From Spirosoma sp. KUDC1026 (GTDB taxonomy: Bacteria; Bacteroidota; Bacteroidia; Cytophagales; Spirosomataceae): 64,000 bases of DNA. How positions within the stretch are numbered: position 1 is the first letter of the stretch; the number at the start of each line of letters is the position of its first letter. The notes below the pieces were generated by a model. It searched no databases. It had not been told where the DNA came from and was given only the letters and a program-made list of their open reading frames with translations. Positions 61,160 to 64,000 of the stretch are shown here, in pieces. The stretch lies in assembly GCF_013375035.1 (NCBI RefSeq), contig NZ_CP056032.1, forward strand, positions 3,018,001-3,082,000, read 5' to 3'. Position numbers and translations under genes: made by a program.

Positions 61160-62068
61160 TCAGGTCGGGGTAGAGGTTTCGGGTTGAATGATAACAAAGC
61201 GAATCAACGGAAACTCCTGTTTGATTCGCGCCTGCAGCCGGTCGATAACCTGGTTGAGATCGGTGGTAGTCAGTTCCTCGCGAAAAGCCAGAATCAGCAT
61301 TAAAATTACTTCTTCCGGCGACTGATACGTTGATATAATATGCTGCGACTGAAGAACGGCAGGGTCATTTTCGACCAATTGACTGATTTTGGCCCGAACT
61401 TCGGGCGATAAGCCTTCGCCCATCAGCAAACTACGGCTCTCGCGGGCCAGGATGATGGAAACGATCACCAGCAGAATACCCACCAGCAGCGACGCGATCC
61501 CATCCAGCACGGGCATGTTAAGCTGATGTTCCAGAAAAAGACAGACCAGTACAATCAACAACCCTAGTACAGCCGCTCCGTCCTCGAACAGGACCAGAAA
61601 ACTGGATGGGTCTTTGCTCACCCTGATCGCTTCCCAATAGCCCAGCTCGCCCCGCACTTTATCGAACTCCCGAATGGCAATAATCAGCGACGTCCCTTCA
61701 AAAACTACGGAAAGTCCCAGCACTACGTAACTCCAGAGGGGATCCCCCAGCGGTTCGGGCGCCTGGATGTGCAGAATACCCTGGTAGATGGACAGACCAC
61801 CACCCAGTCCAAAAATCAGAATGGAAACAATAAACGAATAGAAATACAGCTCTTTGCCGTAGCCAAACGGGTGAGCAGCATCAGCAGGCTTCTTGCTCTG
61901 TCGTAATCCGAACAGGAGCAGAATCTGGTTGGTGGTATCGACCAGAGAGTGGAATCCTTCGGCGATCATGGCTGCGCTGTTGCTGAAGCTGCCCGCAACG
62001 AACTTGGTAATGGCGATGGCGACGTTAGCGATCAGAGCACTGTAAATGGATTTGTGGGCGGCAGCCAT
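61160..62068 (-). CDS. Cation diffusion facilitator (CDF) transporter
   Basis: From ATG 62068 the protein is 302 aa with about six membrane helices. Diagnostic stretches are NSAAMIAEGFHSLVDTTNQILLLFGL, with metal-site residues His and Asp in helix 2, then HPFGYGKELYFYSFIVSILIFGLGG and GLLIVLVCLFLEHQL, followed by a cytoplasmic domain (SPEEVILMLILAF). It exports Zn2+ or a similar cation in exchange for protons. An upstream ATG (62122) adds 18 residues and is less likely. Confidence 0.9.
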   Translation of the reverse strand: MAAAHKSIYSALIANVAIAITKFVAGSFSNSAAMIAEGFHSLVDTTNQILLLFGLRQSKKPADAAHPFGYGKELYFYSFIVSILIFGLGGGLSIYQGILHIQAPEPLGDPLWSYVVLGLSVVFEGTSLIIAIREFDKVRGELGYWEAIRVSKDPSSFLVLFEDGAAVLGLLIVLVCLFLEHQLNMPVLDGIASLLVGILLVIVSIILARESRSLLMGEGLSPEVRAKISQLVENDPAVLQSQHIISTYQSPEEVILMLILAFREELTTTDLNQVIDRLQARIKQEFPLIRFVIIQPETSTPT

Positions 62069-62245
62069 TGGCAGATTATGGATAAAGAATGAGTGGAGAG
62101 CTTCCGTATAGCAGAACGCCAATCCATTCAGATGGTTTTTAACGAACTACTATCCCGCTGCCCAAGTTTGTAATTACAAGCCTAAACTAATCGTTAATCA
62201 GTTCCTTTGATAGGGGGGATGCCGGGGTTTTGAACAGACAGATGG

Positions 62246-62821
62246 ATGAATCGAATTGAATTTTTGACCCTAAGCGGCTTCGGGCTGCTCCCCTTCAGAC
62301 TTCCTATGTATACAGCGATCCCAGACCCCGAGATGTATCGATTTAAAGACGATGGCCTGATTCCGAACAGTACGTACCCGCTGCTGCTCTACCGCAAGGC
62401 GTTCACGGACCGGGGGCCGGCGGGGGCACTGTGGCTGGAAGAACAGTTCGCGGCCAACAACTGGACAAACTCCTGGCGAAACGGCGTTTTCCCGTATCAT
62501 CATTACCATAGCACCACCCATGAAGTACTGGGCATTTATAGCGGCTCGGCACAGTTACAACTGGGTGGAGAGCAGGGGCAGGCCGTTACCGTCAAAGCTG
62601 GTGACATTGTTGTGATTCCGGCTGGTGTAGGGCACAAGAATCTGACATCGTCGTCTGACTTTGGTGTGGTAGGAGCCTACCCCGATGGACGGAACTTTGA
62701 CGTACTGCGCGGTCGACCCGGCGAACGTCCCGACGCCGATAAGCGTATCGCAGCCCTGCCATTACCCGAAACAGACCCGTTGCTTGGCAAAACAGGCGGA
62801 CTAGTCGCCTTCTGGAAATAG
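62246..62821 (+). CDS. Cupin-fold protein (YjlB-like)
   Basis: The 191-aa protein has a single cupin barrel. Metal-ligand boxes are visible in VFPYHHYHSTTHEVLGIYSGSAQLQLGG (H-x-H...E) and VIPAGVGHKNL (final His). The opening YRFKDDGLIPNSTYPLLLYRKAF is typical of YjlB-like proteins. An internal ATG at 62306 is closer to the usual family start; the extra 20 residues are hydrophobic. Substrate unknown. Confidence 0.85.
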   Translation: MNRIEFLTLSGFGLLPFRLPMYTAIPDPEMYRFKDDGLIPNSTYPLLLYRKAFTDRGPAGALWLEEQFAANNWTNSWRNGVFPYHHYHSTTHEVLGIYSGSAQLQLGGEQGQAVTVKAGDIVVIPAGVGHKNLTSSSDFGVVGAYPDGRNFDVLRGRPGERPDADKRIAALPLPETDPLLGKTGGLVAFWK

Positions 62822-63115
62822 ATCACACGAATGTACGTTTGAAGTCTATCTTGAAGATTATATCTATATATTTATCTTTATTGATGTGTATGCGAAATAC
62901 AGCTAAAAACGAACTGTTTTAGGAGGCAAAACAAAATAGTATTCTGGTTTGCGTTCGTATCAGACAAAAAGCGAAGCGGCAGCGAAGAAGATTGGTCGAT
63001 TTGAAGGAAATCTTAGAATTTTTCCGAAGAAAAACCTGTTTATTTGACAGGAGCCAGTTTTAAAACTGCCCGTCACACGGTATATTTAGATCAAAATTTA
63101 ACCGCCGGATTATTA
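62822..63115. other. AT-rich intergenic region
   Basis: About 290 bases with no gene. TATATTTA near 63,081 resembles the -7 box but lacks the final G. It probably holds the promoter of the gene that follows. Confidence 0.4.
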
Positions 63116-64000
63116 ATGCTTCATAGAGGGGTTTGCCAGACAACTTTTCCAAAATCACAGGCCGAATTGGCCAACCAATTATTCGACGAAGCCGTCAAGC
63201 AGTTCCTACTGAACTGGATGGAGCACGCAACCATCAGCGGCCTGGCAAATTCCTTTACCATCGATACCACGCCCCATAGCTTTGTGGAAGAAGGTGCTCT
63301 GCGCACGTTTTTTCGCCTGCATGTGGAGGATGCTCTCGAACTGTTGATGACAGATCGGGTCATTGCCCGCCATCTGCTCCGGCCAATCAGTGAGGTTTAC
63401 TTCGAGAATGACGCGTACGAGCCAATGTTAGCCCGCTTTGAGCGCCGTATCTATAACCTGGCCATGCACCGCGAACACCTGGAAGTGCCTTTCCGGTACA
63501 GTTCACCGAGTCGCCAGGGTGATTATGGAGATACCCTCATCCCGGCAGTTACGTCCGACGAGCCAATCCGCGAGGATATTGGTATGTACTTCGGTACTCG
63601 CCGGAGCGACGAAACCGCTCTGTCAATACTGGGCGGCCAGCTTCGTCGGGAAGTAGCTGTTTCGGCACCCTCAGCGTTACCAATTCATATTATTACAGAA
63701 GGATACATGACTGAATCGCTGCAGGCGGTTCGTGAACACGCGGCCATGCTGGGTAGTATTGGTGAGACGCAACCGCAATGCTTTATCATTCAGCGACGCC
63801 ATGCGGCTGACGATCGGCACCTGGGGGCGGCCCTCTTGCTGATGGACCCGCAACACCCGGGACGCCCCCAGCGGATTATTTTCGGCGATACGCTGAACCC
63901 CGGTGGACAGCCACCCTGGTGGGATAAATTTCGCGCGAAAATCGATAGTGTCTTTGCCCAGCCGGAAGGCGTAGCACCCGTATCGGACATTCTGGAAGAT
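63116..64000 (+). CDS. Unidentified protein, partial (C-terminus beyond window)
   Basis: ATG at 63116 opens 295 codons without a stop. It starts MLHRGVCQTTFPKSQAEL with no signal peptide. Two regions are apparent: a helical N-terminal part (LFDEAVKQFLLNWMEH, LRTFFRLHVEDALELLMTDR) and a part with a beta-alpha character (LPIHIITEGYMTESLQAV, CFIIQRRHAADDRHLGAALLLMDP, RIIFGDTLNPGGQPPWW). The H...D spacing in the last region is faintly like Ulp1/YopJ cysteine proteases, but the Gln and Cys would lie outside the window. I do not recognise the family. Confidence 0.6.
   Translation, partial: MLHRGVCQTTFPKSQAELANQLFDEAVKQFLLNWMEHATISGLANSFTIDTTPHSFVEEGALRTFFRLHVEDALELLMTDRVIARHLLRPISEVYFENDAYEPMLARFERRIYNLAMHREHLEVPFRYSSPSRQGDYGDTLIPAVTSDEPIREDIGMYFGTRRSDETALSILGGQLRREVAVSAPSALPIHIITEGYMTESLQAVREHAAMLGSIGETQPQCFIIQRRHAADDRHLGAALLLMDPQHPGRPQRIIFGDTLNPGGQPPWWDKFRAKIDSVFAQPEGVAPVSDILED

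Overview
The window looks like a chromosomal segment from a Cytophagales bacterium of the Spirosoma type. The support is a SusC/SusD pair, several TonB-linked outer-membrane proteins, a MurF-Alr fusion, DUF4403 and GH105/GH125 polysaccharide genes, TAnnTTTG-type promoter boxes and a GC-rich backbone. The genus is inferred from gene style, not from a marker gene.

Backbone, left side (1-11,413): a SusD (partial)/SusC nutrient-uptake pair, a receiver-only response regulator, small membrane proteins, a LolA-like periplasmic protein and an 854-aa outer-membrane beta-barrel receptor. A decayed stretch follows, with a lone TonB C-terminal domain and C-terminal stubs of two lost genes, ending at a strong terminator.

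Accessory island (about 11,415-25,223): the native sequence is AT-rich and starts with a serine recombinase. It then carries three genes, each broken by insertion sequences: a DGQHR-domain (DndB-like) protein, a 434-aa protein I do not recognise, and a D12-class DNA adenine methyltransferase. Five elements (IS701/IS4-like, IS3, IS21, IS5 of the IS1031 type, and IS3 of the IS407 type) interrupt them. Removing each element plus one copy of its target duplication restores every reading frame exactly, giving proteins of 520, 434 and 374 aa with overlapping or near-overlapping junctions. This makes a compact modification/defence-like cassette that was intact until recently. A divergent tyrosine recombinase points back at the methyltransferase, separated from it by a 29-bp perfect inverted repeat, and a tRNA-Ser(TGA) gene lies beyond it.

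Backbone, right side (25,224-64,000): a PurL-like protein that lacks the usual catalytic signatures, an inositol-monophosphatase family enzyme, a YfiT/DinB protein, a small FeoB-associated-type protein, a DUF4403 lipoprotein, an AlkA-like glycosylase, CorA, MurF-Alr, a GH105 hydrolase, response regulators, a Na+/H+ antiporter, a THUMP-like methyltransferase, a DUF2147 protein and a sorbosone-dehydrogenase-like lipoprotein. Next come a CusA-TolC-CusB metal efflux operon, a CBS/DUF21 protein, and a pentose-phosphate cluster (transketolase, transaldolase, 6-phosphogluconate dehydrogenase). The segment ends with a GH125 mannosidase, a response-regulator pseudogene with two Trp-to-TGA stops, a sensor kinase, a ThuA-like protein, a CDF transporter, a cupin and an unidentified gene cut by the window end.
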